Shown here: positions 1 to 7,025 of the stretch, in pieces | Numbering within the stretch: the stretch's first letter is position 1 | Layout of the letters: every line of letters begins with the position of its first letter | Assembly (NCBI GenBank): GCA_913058555.1 | Contig: CAJXRJ010000008.1 | Coordinates: 1-27,653 of the forward strand | Reading direction: 5' to 3' | Source of the DNA: an uncultured bacterium | Lineage (GTDB): Bacteria; Planctomycetota; UBA1135; GCA-002686595 | DNA: 27,653 nucleotides | The notes under the pieces: model-generated | Databases searched by the model: none | What the model was told of the DNA's origin: nothing | What the model saw: only the letters and a program-made list of their open reading frames with translations | Program-made: the position numbers and the translations under genes

Positions 1-50
1 GAGGCGTCCGATGGACGACATTCTGAATAGCCGACTTGTTCAACGGCCTG

Positions 51-836
51 CTAGGGGATCACGCCGAGTGCTTGCAGTTGCTTCTCCGCTTGGGGAGCCC
101 AGCCCCGGTTGGCCATGGGGCTCGCGGGGGAGGGGTGCAGGACGGTGCCAATGGGGATGTCGATTCCCTCCAGGGCTTTCTTCGCTCTGCCTTCGGCAAA
201 CTTGCCGACGCCGATGACCTGGGCCGGCTCGATCGCCAAGACCACCTCGCGCAGGGACCTGTCGCAGACCTCAAACAGTGGGTCGCGTTCTTCTGCGGGG
301 AGCTTGTCGGGGGTGCGGTTCTTGCCCGACTCCTCCATGAAGACGAGGGGGCAGAAGTTCCAAACGAACATCGAGTTGAAGAAGGCGTCGGCGGTGGGGA
401 AGTGCTCGGCGGCCCAGCCCCATAGGCGTCTGCCCGAGACTTCGCTGCGCGTGCACTCAAAGCCCTCGATGGGCCGCTTGGGGTGAACGACGGGGGGCTG
501 ATCGACGGAACACTCGATGCCCATCCAATCCCGCACCACGGCGATCTCCCCGAAGGGCACGCCCGTTTGTGCCATGCCGTAGGGCCCCGGGTTCATCCCA
601 AGCAGCAGCGCCTTGGGACCCTTCCTGGCGAAGCGGTCGAGGTACTCGTTCACCGAGCGCCGCGCGTAAACCAGCGGGTTGTAGACGTGGGTCGTGGGCT
701 CGGCGAAATCGAGCGCATCCACGCCTTTGGAAAGTCGATTTGTGATGCTGCGCAGCTCTTTCGCGGCACTCGGGAGCCCGCGGCTTGCGCCGCGCTTCTT
801 GGAAGGGGTCGGGGCCATATCCCCATCCCAACTCAT
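51..836 (-). CDS. SMUG1-family uracil-DNA glycosylase
   Basis: The 261-residue product should excise uracil and related damaged bases from DNA, starting base-excision repair in the cytoplasm. Residues 80-97 (GMNPGPYGMAQTGVPFGE) closely match the active-site motif of vertebrate SMUG1, whose Asn in the NPG segment positions the attacking water. Residues 234-240 (HPSPASP) match the second SMUG1 motif with its conserved His. Both motifs are visible in the sequence; the function is known from the family. The ATG at 836 is favoured over the in-frame ATG six codons later because it overlaps the upstream gene's stop codon in an ATGA junction. That junction makes the gene the second in a two-gene operon with the zinc-ribbon protein. 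SMUG1 is common in animals but patchy in bacteria, and planctomycetes are among its bacterial hosts. The length is typical, and I see no missing motif. Confidence 0.93.
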   Translation of the reverse strand: MSWDGDMAPTPSKKRGASRGLPSAAKELRSITNRLSKGVDALDFAEPTTHVYNPLVYARRSVNEYLDRFARKGPKALLLGMNPGPYGMAQTGVPFGEIAVVRDWMGIECSVDQPPVVHPKRPIEGFECTRSEVSGRRLWGWAAEHFPTADAFFNSMFVWNFCPLVFMEESGKNRTPDKLPAEERDPLFEVCDRSLREVVLAIEPAQVIGVGKFAEGRAKKALEGIDIPIGTVLHPSPASPMANRGWAPQAEKQLQALGVIP

Positions 837-1069
837 TCAGCCGGATCGTTCCAACACCGAACGTCCCCGAAATGGGGATCGAGTTCCACGTGGATCTCAT
901 TCGGCCGGCAACAGACCGGGCAGTCCTCCACGTAGTCCTGGCGGGCGCCCATGGTCGGATCAATGGGAATCACGATCTCCTCGCCGCAGGCCCAGCAGCA
1001 GTAGCTTGCGTCCTGGTCGGAATTGAGGGTGCCTTCTTCAGGCTCGTCGGTTTCAGGGTCCAGGTCCAT
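833..1069 (-). CDS. small CPXCG-type cysteine-rich (zinc-ribbon) protein
   Basis: A 78-residue acidic protein. Cysteine pairs at residues 25/28 (CWAC, followed by Gly) and 50/53 (CPVC, followed by a third Cys) make a likely four-Cys zinc ribbon. The stretch GARQDYVEDCPVCCRP matches the small 'CPXCG motif-containing cysteine-rich protein' family, which is about 60-70 residues long and has no established function. The reading frame stays open upstream to 1396, but that part is low-complexity Arg/Pro-rich sequence and overlaps the divergent gene. The ATG at 1069 gives the family's usual size. No Shine-Dalgarno precedes it. The stop overlaps the SMUG1-like start by four bases, so the two are probably translationally coupled. 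A link to DNA repair rests on that coupling only. Confidence 0.8.
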   Translation of the reverse strand: MDLDPETDEPEEGTLNSDQDASYCCWACGEEIVIPIDPTMGARQDYVEDCPVCCRPNEIHVELDPHFGDVRCWNDPAE

Positions 1070-1292
1070 GGGGGGGCGGTCGATAGGTGGCCCATCATCG
1101 CGCGATGGGGCCCGATTCGTCGGGTCAGGCCCCCGGAAAGGTTTTCCGTGGGTACCTGCAAAAAGATCGCGACCCGGTGAAGAAGCGCTACCGAACGGGC
1201 TTTTCGGTGCCTTCCGCAAGGCCTTCGCCACAGGCTCGCATCGGGACCATTCTTCCGCTGTTCTTTTCTCACGCGGCGCCGATAACCCTTGC

Positions 1293-2201
1293 ATGAACAT
1301 CTCCATTAGCCGACCCAGCGCGTCCATTCCTGCACAGTCCGTGAATGCAGCAGGCGGTGCTGCTTCCGCGAAAGCGATGTCTGGCCGCAGCGCCACTCAG
1401 ATGGGTGCGCCGAAGCCCGCACCGAGCGGTGAAGCCTCCGCCGCGCCGAAGACCGGTGGCGAGCTGACCGACCGGACGTCCGGACTCGCCCGCCTCGACG
1501 GCGTCGCCGAGGCCATCATGGACCGCGTCCGGAATGCGGCCCTCGAGGGTCCCGAAGGCCAGGAGAACAGCTTCCGCGAGGCCGCTGCCTTCATCGAGCA
1601 CGGTCTAGAGCGTCTGCGCAACGGCTACGCCGACGGCACGCTGTCGTCCAAGGACATGGACCGCGGCTTCGGGAACCTCTTCCAAGGGGCCACCGACATC
1701 ATGAACTCGGGACGTGAGGCGGCCCCTACATCCGCCGCGACCAACTCTGGCGCCGTCGCCGCAGCCGCTTCGGCTCCCGCGCCCGCGCAATCATCCCAAT
1801 CGGTGCCCACGGAAAGCGAAGAGGGCAGCTCCGATGGGGGAGACTCAGATATGGCGGCCGCCGTGCGCGAGCGCATGTCGAACTTCGTGGACCACGCCAC
1901 CGAGCGCGCCCTGGGCGCCGGTTACCCCGACGACCAACGGGCAGCCGTGGCCGAGGCCGCGACCGCTATCTTCAACCAAGCTGCGGGCCGGCTCGAAAAC
2001 GCTGTTTTCAACCCCGGCAACGGGGACCCCATCGATCGGGACGGGCTTGCAAGCCTGTTCCAGGCGACCTTCACGGCCCTCCAGGGGCAGATTCAATCCC
2101 TCCTTGGGGATCAGCCCCAGAAGCCGGCGGCGATGTACGGCCCAGGCGCCGGGGCCGAGGCCATCAACTCGCCCATCGGGCGCGTGGATTACGCAGGCTA
2201 A
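1293..2201 (+). CDS. unrecognised protein with two copies of a helical domain
   Basis: I do not recognise this 302-residue protein. It has no signal peptide or membrane span. The first 60 residues are Ala/Ser/Pro-rich and look disordered. Residues 66-138 and 188-271 are alike: each has an amphipathic helix (RVRNAALEG; ATERALGAG), a second helix (FREAAAFIEHGLERLRN; AAVAEAATAIFNQAAGRLEN), a Gly/Asp-rich turn and a final helix beginning GLF/SLF-Q. I read this as an internal duplication joined by a Ser/Ala/Glu-rich linker (140-187). The frame is open from 1023, but the ATG at 1293 is preferred. Earlier codons are Arg/Gly/Ser-rich and overlap the divergent zinc-ribbon gene. No Shine-Dalgarno is visible. 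A strong hairpin follows, so the gene is probably monocistronic. The function is unknown; the two-domain architecture is inferred from reading the sequence by eye. Confidence 0.72.
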   Translation: MNISISRPSASIPAQSVNAAGGAASAKAMSGRSATQMGAPKPAPSGEASAAPKTGGELTDRTSGLARLDGVAEAIMDRVRNAALEGPEGQENSFREAAAFIEHGLERLRNGYADGTLSSKDMDRGFGNLFQGATDIMNSGREAAPTSAATNSGAVAAAASAPAPAQSSQSVPTESEEGSSDGGDSDMAAAVRERMSNFVDHATERALGAGYPDDQRAAVAEAATAIFNQAAGRLENAVFNPGNGDPIDRDGLASLFQATFTALQGQIQSLLGDQPQKPAAMYGPGAGAEAINSPIGRVDYAG

Positions 2202-2301
2202 ACGCGGGGCAGCGGCTCCAGCCGGAGACCCCGTCAATGGCCCCGGTTAATGAACCCCGTTAGGAACCATCGAGAGCGGGCCCCAGCCCCATGCGTCAAT
2301 A

Positions 2302-2333
2302 GGAGGCGTCCCTTCCCAGGAAGTGACGCCTCC
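2302..2333 (+). terminator. hairpin terminator after the duplicated-domain gene
   Basis: Nine bases at 2302-2310 (GGAGGCGTC) pair perfectly with 2325-2333 (GACGCCTCC). Inside, after one mismatch, CTTC (2312-2315) can pair with GAAG (2320-2323) around a four-base loop. The hairpin is followed by CTTGTTGTTCC, a moderately T-rich tail. It lies about 100 bases after the stop at 2201 and about 70 bases before tatA. This fits an intrinsic terminator separating the two units. The imperfect T-tract is the main doubt. Confidence 0.7.
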
Positions 2334-2405
2334 CTTGTTGTTCCCAGCGCTAAGATATAGCCCCGCGTGGGCTCCCCTCTGACCCCGCGCCCATCGCATA
2401 CCCCC

Positions 2406-2633
2406 ATGTCGCTACTCCTCTCAACGCTCTACGGACTCCCGTTCGCCTTCCTTGGCCCGACGGAGTGGTGGATCATCCTGGCCGTTGCCCTTCTTCTCTT
2501 CGGCGGTCGCAAGCTCCCTGAGCTGGCGCGCGCCATGGGAACGAGCATCACCCAGTTCCGGAAGGGACTTGATTCCACCGACGACGACGAGCCGAAGAAG
2601 GTCGAAGGCAGCGGCGAAGCGAACGGGGAGTGA
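2406..2633 (+). CDS. tatA: Sec-independent (twin-arginine) translocase subunit TatA/TatE
   Basis: A 75-residue protein that should multimerise to form the membrane-permeabilising part of the Tat pathway for folded proteins. The sequence shows the family layout. A short N-terminus leads to GPTEWWIILAVALLLFGGRK, a single span beginning with the polar GPTE. Then come the hinge and the amphipathic helix LPELARAMGTSITQFRKGL, and a short acidic tail. An earlier GTG at 2367 is in frame, but the ATG at 2406 gives a more usual N-terminus. It is preceded by CATACCCCC and not by a Shine-Dalgarno. No tatB or tatC is next to it, so TatC must be encoded elsewhere. Twin-arginine export fits with the cofactor gene that follows, since molybdoenzymes are classic Tat cargo; that link is inference. 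Confidence 0.93.
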   Translation: MSLLLSTLYGLPFAFLGPTEWWIILAVALLLFGGRKLPELARAMGTSITQFRKGLDSTDDDEPKKVEGSGEANGE

Positions 2634-2707
2634 GCTTTCGTGGGGATCCGCACGCCCCGGGACAGCGATGACTCTCGGGTTCCATCTCGGGCTGAAGGGC
2701 AGCTTCC

Positions 2708-2731
2708 GGGTTGGTTGCTGGGTTGGTTGCT
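2708..2731 (+). repeat. 12-bp tandem duplication in the tatA-mobA spacer
   Basis: GGGTTGGTTGCT occurs twice, head to tail, at 2708-2719 and 2720-2731, followed by GG. It lies in the 146-base gap between tatA and the mobA-like gene, about 50 bases before the likely mobA start. It is probably a replication-slippage duplication. No function is apparent. Confidence 0.85.
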
Positions 2732-2779
2732 GGCCCCGTATTCCTGCGGGCGCCCGGCCATGACTCCCGTGGAAGAGCC

Positions 2780-3469
2780 ATGAGGCTCCTCGGAGTGGTC
2801 TTTGCCGGCGGGCTGAGTTCCCGCATGGGCCAGCCCAAAGCGCTTTTGCCATGGCCGGCCCCTGGGGGCGGGGAAGTGCCGCTATTGCTCCGGGCCGTCC
2901 ATTGGCTGCAGGGCCCCTGTGTCTCGGTGGAGATCGCGGCTGGCGCCCAGTGGGGCACCATTTGTAAGGGCCTGCCCACAGGCTCATCAGGGCCCCTTCA
3001 GGTCATCGACGACGCCGAGCCAGGCATCGGCCCCTTGGGCGGGCTTGTGGCCGCCCTCGAGCGTTCGGTGGCGCTGGGGCTCGATGGCACCCTGGTTTTG
3101 GCCTGCGACATGCCGCTGGTGGAGGAGGAGGACGTACTTCCTTTGATCGAGCGGGTGGCGGACGGGGCCGACGTAGCCCTTTGGTGCGTGGAAGGCTATG
3201 ACCAGCCCCTGTGTGCCGTTTTTGGCCCGCGAGCGGCGCAGGCTGCGCGTTCAGCTTTGGCTCGCAAAGCGCGACGCCCGGTCGCGATCTTCGACGAAAT
3301 CGTGGCGGACGGTCGCCCCCTACATGTGGAGAGGTTGAATCCAGGCGAAAACTCCCGGATTCGACTGATGAACGTCAATACACCTAGCGACTACGATCTG
3401 GCCATACGGCGATTCCATGAGTGCCAAGGACGTTCAGCTTCAAGCCCTAGTGGCCCCGATTGCCGATGA
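2780..3469 (+). CDS. mobA: MobA-like molybdenum cofactor guanylyltransferase (NTP transferase family)
   Basis: The 229-residue product is likely to transfer a nucleotide, probably GMP, onto molybdopterin to make the mature cofactor. Residues 3-20 carry the nucleotide-binding signature (LGVVFAGGLSSRMGQPKA). LACDMPLV near residue 110 provides the metal-binding Asp, and DDAEPGIGPLGGLVAAL is the usual mid-domain segment. The C-terminal NVNTPSDYDLA is typical of MobA. The related MocA cytidylyltransferase has a similar N-terminus, so substrate specificity is less certain than the fold. The ATG at 2780 is chosen over 2711 because the family begins directly with the Rossmann-like strand and a purine-rich GGAAGAG sits just upstream. 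The reading frame runs 53 bases into the next gene, giving a tail (HECQGRSASSPSGPDCR) beyond the family's normal end. Confidence 0.82.
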   Translation: MRLLGVVFAGGLSSRMGQPKALLPWPAPGGGEVPLLLRAVHWLQGPCVSVEIAAGAQWGTICKGLPTGSSGPLQVIDDAEPGIGPLGGLVAALERSVALGLDGTLVLACDMPLVEEEDVLPLIERVADGADVALWCVEGYDQPLCAVFGPRAAQAARSALARKARRPVAIFDEIVADGRPLHVERLNPGENSRIRLMNVNTPSDYDLAIRRFHECQGRSASSPSGPDCR

Positions 3470-4433
3470 TCTCGCGCGAATGCGTGAGGTGATTGCGGAG
3501 TCGCTCACATCGAATGTGGCGGCGGTCTCCGACATGACCGACCACATCGGGCGGTTCCGTGGCAAGCAGCTCCGTGGTGCGCTCGTGCTCCTCAACGCAA
3601 ACGCACGCCAGGCGGCCACCGGCCGGGTGGTCGACCAGGGCGAGCTGCCCGTCGTCGCTGCGATCGTCGAGCTGATCCACCTCGCGACCCTGGTCCATGA
3701 CGATGTCCTCGATGGGGCGGACAAGAGGCGCCGCGTGGCGAGCGTCAACCAGCGCTGGGATAACCAGGTGGCGGTGCTGCTCGGCGACCTCATCTACAGT
3801 CGTGCCTTCCATCTCTCGACGACCCTACGCTCGCCCCTCGCGAGCCAGCTCCTCTCGACGATCACCCAGGAGATCTGCGCGGGTGAGATCGAGCAGGCCG
3901 CGGGACGCTATGACTTCGAGATGCCCATCGAGACCTACGAGCGGGTCGCCACGGCCAAAACAGGCGCCCTGTACGGTGCCGCCTGTGAGCTCGGGTTCCG
4001 GTACCCCGATGGATCTGAATTCGACGGCGCGGAGATGCGCGCCTTTGGCCGCGAGATCGGGCTGGCCTTTCAGATCATCGACGACCTGATCGACCTGGAA
4101 GGGGACGAGAAGCTCGCGGGCAAGAGCACCGGCACGGACGTTGAGGACGGGAAAGTGACCTTGGCCGTCCTGCACGTTTACGCCAACGCCGATCCCGGGA
4201 CCCGGGCCAAGATCCGTGACGCCTATACGCTCCAGGGCCTCGATGAGAAGCCGGGCGGGCGCCTCGCGCATCTTCGGTCCGTCTGCGACCTGGGGCCCGG
4301 CTGCGAAGTGGCCCGCGCCCGTGCATCGGAGCTCGTCGAGAGCTCCCGGCACCGCCTCAAGCGGCTCCCTGAGGGCCCATGGCGGACCGCTTTGTTCACA
4401 CTCAGCGAATTCGTCCTCGAACGACGCTGGTAA
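3417..4433 (+). CDS. long-chain trans-polyprenyl diphosphate synthase
   Basis: A 338-residue isoprenyl diphosphate synthase that condenses isopentenyl diphosphate with an allylic primer. It probably makes the side chain of menaquinone or a similar quinone. The first Asp-rich motif is at residues 95-99 (DDVLD, within LVHDDVLDGADKRR). The second is near 222-226 (DDLID, within FQIIDDLIDLEGDE). The usual GK-x-LR-x-ALV segment is present as GKQLRGALVLL. Other landmarks are VNQRWDNQVAVLLGDLIYSRAF and AGEIEQ. Chain length cannot be read with confidence. The start at 3417 lies inside the mobA-like gene. A later in-frame ATG at 3480 would remove the overlap but would also remove the LQALVAPIADDLARMRE stretch, which looks like the family N-terminus, so I keep 3417. 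Confidence 0.88.
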   Translation: MSAKDVQLQALVAPIADDLARMREVIAESLTSNVAAVSDMTDHIGRFRGKQLRGALVLLNANARQAATGRVVDQGELPVVAAIVELIHLATLVHDDVLDGADKRRRVASVNQRWDNQVAVLLGDLIYSRAFHLSTTLRSPLASQLLSTITQEICAGEIEQAAGRYDFEMPIETYERVATAKTGALYGAACELGFRYPDGSEFDGAEMRAFGREIGLAFQIIDDLIDLEGDEKLAGKSTGTDVEDGKVTLAVLHVYANADPGTRAKIRDAYTLQGLDEKPGGRLAHLRSVCDLGPGCEVARARASELVESSRHRLKRLPEGPWRTALFTLSEFVLERRW

Positions 4434-4685
4434 ACGACCCAAAATTCCGAACACCAGATCGGGCCGTGCTCTCCCACGGGAGGCGAAGCCCACGGGGAAG
4501 GGCGGCGCTTCGGCCATCCTGGCCCGGACCCTCGGCAAGCCGACGACACTACTTGCCAGCCGCAATCCACCCTTGCCAGCCGTAAGCCACGGTGCAGCAT
4601 GACCACTGAATCGTCCGTCTCGTCCTTGCCTGTTTCTCCAAGCAAAACCCACGGGGAGCCCCAGAGGGAACCCCAGGGGCAGGTC

Positions 4686-5795
4686 ATGGGGACCTCGACT
4701 CGAATCATCCTTGGGGCTGCGGCACTCGTTCTCGCGGGATGCGACACCGGCGCCACGGGCGACGTCGCCACCATCGAGCGCTCGCGCCTTTCGTCCCGGG
4801 CCTATTCGCCCGTCGACCCCGGAATGTCCCTGGGCGAGAGGCTCCTCGGGGGTCAGGCCTCGCCGGAAGCGCCCGCTGCCGGGGCGGGCCAGCAGGACGT
4901 GCCGTACGAGGATTTGATCGACCTCGACTACACCCTGCCGGCGGGCTGGAAGGCTCTCAGCCCAACTCGCATGCGCAAGGTCAACCTCGAGTTCGAGGCC
5001 GATGGTCAAGCGATCCTCTATGCGACGATATTCCGCGACCAGGGCGGGGTCCTGATGAACGTGAATCGCTGGCGCAAGCAGATGGGCTTACCGCCCATTG
5101 ATGCAGCGGCGGTTCAGGGGCTGGAGCGTCGGCCGATGGCCAACGGCGAGGCCTTCTGCGTGGATCTCACCGGGACCTTCACCGGCATGGGCGACACCCG
5201 TGTTGAGGGGGCAGGAATGCTCGGGGCCATCCTCCATGAGGAGACACTTAAGCTCTCGCTCTTCGCAAAGATGGTGGGTCCCGCAGAAGTGATCGAGGCT
5301 GAGCGCGCGCGCTTCTACGAGTTCCTCGCGGGCATCAAGCCCAAGATGATCGCGCCCCCCTCACCCCTGGACTGGGAGGGGCCCCCGGGGTGGGAGGCGG
5401 AACTTTCGGACACCGAATACCGCGACGTGACCTTCCGCAAGGATGGGATCGAGATGTACGTCTCGCGGGCCCGCGGAACGGTCACGAGCAACGTGAACCG
5501 CTGGGCGAGCCAGCTCCAGATGGCAGCGCTCGATGACGCGCAGCTCGCTTCCTTGCCCCGCATACCGTCGATGGGCGCCGAGGCGGTGATCTTCGAAGGC
5601 CAAGGGACATTCCAAGGGATGATGGACCGCGAGCCCAAACCAAACCAACGCATGGTCGCGGCCGTGATCCCCATGCCGGGCAGCACAAGCGGCGACATCG
5701 TGACCGTCAAAATGACGGGCCCTGAGGATCGAGTCGCGGCCGCGCGCGCCGATTTCGAAACGCTCGTGACCTCCCTCGGCCTGAAGGACCGCTGA
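4686..5795 (+). CDS. predicted lipoprotein with two copies of an unrecognised domain, in the cytochrome c maturation cluster
   Basis: A 369-residue protein with a lipoprotein signal: hydrophobic residues 7-17, then lipobox LAGC with Cys19. After a Ser/Ala/Pro-rich linker come two related domains, about 81-218 and 228-366. Shared landmarks are LPAGWKA / GPPGWEA, NVNRW at 125-129 and again at 269-273, GTFTGM at 163-168 versus GTFQGM at 307-312, and a final amphipathic helix (ARFYEFLAGI; ARADFETLVTSL). The ATG at 4686 is chosen because it puts the lipobox at a normal distance and has AGGGGCAGG upstream. The frame opens at 4599, which would make an overlong signal. The gene ends six bases before resB and probably shares its transcript. 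The protein should sit on the periplasmic face of a membrane. A role as an accessory factor in haem handling or cytochrome c assembly is inferred from position only. Confidence 0.78.
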   Translation: MGTSTRIILGAAALVLAGCDTGATGDVATIERSRLSSRAYSPVDPGMSLGERLLGGQASPEAPAAGAGQQDVPYEDLIDLDYTLPAGWKALSPTRMRKVNLEFEADGQAILYATIFRDQGGVLMNVNRWRKQMGLPPIDAAAVQGLERRPMANGEAFCVDLTGTFTGMGDTRVEGAGMLGAILHEETLKLSLFAKMVGPAEVIEAERARFYEFLAGIKPKMIAPPSPLDWEGPPGWEAELSDTEYRDVTFRKDGIEMYVSRARGTVTSNVNRWASQLQMAALDDAQLASLPRIPSMGAEAVIFEGQGTFQGMMDREPKPNQRMVAAVIPMPGSTSGDIVTVKMTGPEDRVAAARADFETLVTSLGLKDR

Positions 5796-5801
5796 TCTCC
5801 C

Positions 5802-7025
5802 ATGGCACGCAAGCCCAAAACTCTCCTCGGCAAGCTCTTCGCTCCTTTCGGTTCCTATTGGTTGGCGGTGACGCTGCTCGTCAACCTGTTCCTCCTGACC
5901 TGGCTCGGCACACTCGAGCAAGTGGAGAAGGGCATTCACTGGGTTCAGGAGGAGTACTTCGAGTCGTACTTCGTTTGGGCCAAGGCCGGTGCGGTACGCC
6001 TGGTTCTTCCCGGTGGGTACCTGACCCTGGGACTCCTCACGGTCAACCTGGTCGTGGGTGGTCTCGTGCGCATCCGCAAGTCCCGCCGCACCATCGGCGT
6101 CATCACCGCACACATCGGGATCGCGCTGATGCTCATCGGTGGGCTCATCGAGCACAAGGCGAGCACCTATGGTTTCGTGGAACTCGAGCTGGAGGAGTCG
6201 AAGGACCAGTTCATGGAGTATGCCGGTTGGGAGATCGTGATCTGGGATGCGAGCCAGACCAGCGGCGTCACGGAGTACACCATTCCCAGCGAGGACTTCG
6301 ACGACCTCGCGGGTAGCAAGCGCCGTCGGTTCGAGCGGGATGAACTGCCGTTTGACCTGGTGCTCAGCCACTACATGCTGAACAGCGAGCCCGTGCGCGC
6401 CGTCAACGTCGGGAGACCCGATGCGCCGGTGATCGACAGCTTGTTCCTTCGGGAGCTGCCGCGGGAAAAGGAAGAGGAGCACGACATTACCGGCGTCTAC
6501 GCGACGGCGGTGTACGACTCCGGCGCGAGCACCAGCGACAACTTCCTCTGGGGTCGGATTCCCCTGCCCTGGACGGTGGAAGCGGGTGGCAAGACCTGGG
6601 CGATCATGATGCGCCGCAAGGCCCACGACATGCCCTTTGCCGTGCGACTGAAGAAGTTCACCAAGGACGATCACCCGGGAACGCCGATGGCGCGTTCCTT
6701 CTCGAGCGACGTGATCCGAATCGACGACGATGGCGCCGAGATCCCCGTGCACATTCGCATGAACGAACCCCTCCGCGCGGGCGGGCTTGTGGTCTATCAG
6801 CAGGGCTACAACCAGTCCCGCAAGTTCCCGGGGCAATACACCAGCACCCTGGCGGTATCGAAGAACCCTAGCGACCGCATGCCTTGGGTGGCGGTGTCGA
6901 TCATCGCGCTCGGCCTGCTTTGGACGTTCATGGATCGCCTGTTCGGATACCTGCGCAAGCAGAAGAGCCGGAACGCGCGGGCCATGCCCGTGCCCGAGGA
7001 CGTCAAAAAGGAGCAAGCCGCATGA
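5802..7025 (+). CDS. resB: ResB/Ccs1 cytochrome c maturation protein (System II)
   Basis: A 407-residue inner-membrane protein that partners CcsA. Together they carry haem across the membrane and attach it to apocytochromes c. The expected plan is visible: spans at about residues 17-35 (YWLAVTLLVNLFLLTWLG), 65-85 (GGYLTLGLLTVNLVVGGLV) and 97-116 (VITAHIGIALMLIGGLIEH), a large periplasmic domain, and a last span near 365-385 (WVAVSIIALGLLWTFMDRL). PLRAGGLVVYQQGY before the last span resembles the ResB signature in that position. The start follows the lipoprotein stop by six bases and lacks a Shine-Dalgarno (GATCTCCC precedes it), which suggests translational coupling. The stop overlaps the ccsA start as ATGA. 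Confidence 0.9.
   Translation: MARKPKTLLGKLFAPFGSYWLAVTLLVNLFLLTWLGTLEQVEKGIHWVQEEYFESYFVWAKAGAVRLVLPGGYLTLGLLTVNLVVGGLVRIRKSRRTIGVITAHIGIALMLIGGLIEHKASTYGFVELELEESKDQFMEYAGWEIVIWDASQTSGVTEYTIPSEDFDDLAGSKRRRFERDELPFDLVLSHYMLNSEPVRAVNVGRPDAPVIDSLFLRELPREKEEEHDITGVYATAVYDSGASTSDNFLWGRIPLPWTVEAGGKTWAIMMRRKAHDMPFAVRLKKFTKDDHPGTPMARSFSSDVIRIDDDGAEIPVHIRMNEPLRAGGLVVYQQGYNQSRKFPGQYTSTLAVSKNPSDRMPWVAVSIIALGLLWTFMDRLFGYLRKQKSRNARAMPVPEDVKKEQAA

Noticed and set aside
1023..1292. 90-codon N-terminal extension of the duplicated-domain protein
   Set aside because: It overlaps the divergent zinc-ribbon gene, is low-complexity and offers no domain. The ATG at 1293 is simpler.
5361..7016. Minus-strand open frame of 551 codons opposite the lipoprotein and resB
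   Set aside because: It spans two real genes on the other strand and shows no domain, so it is a composition artefact.
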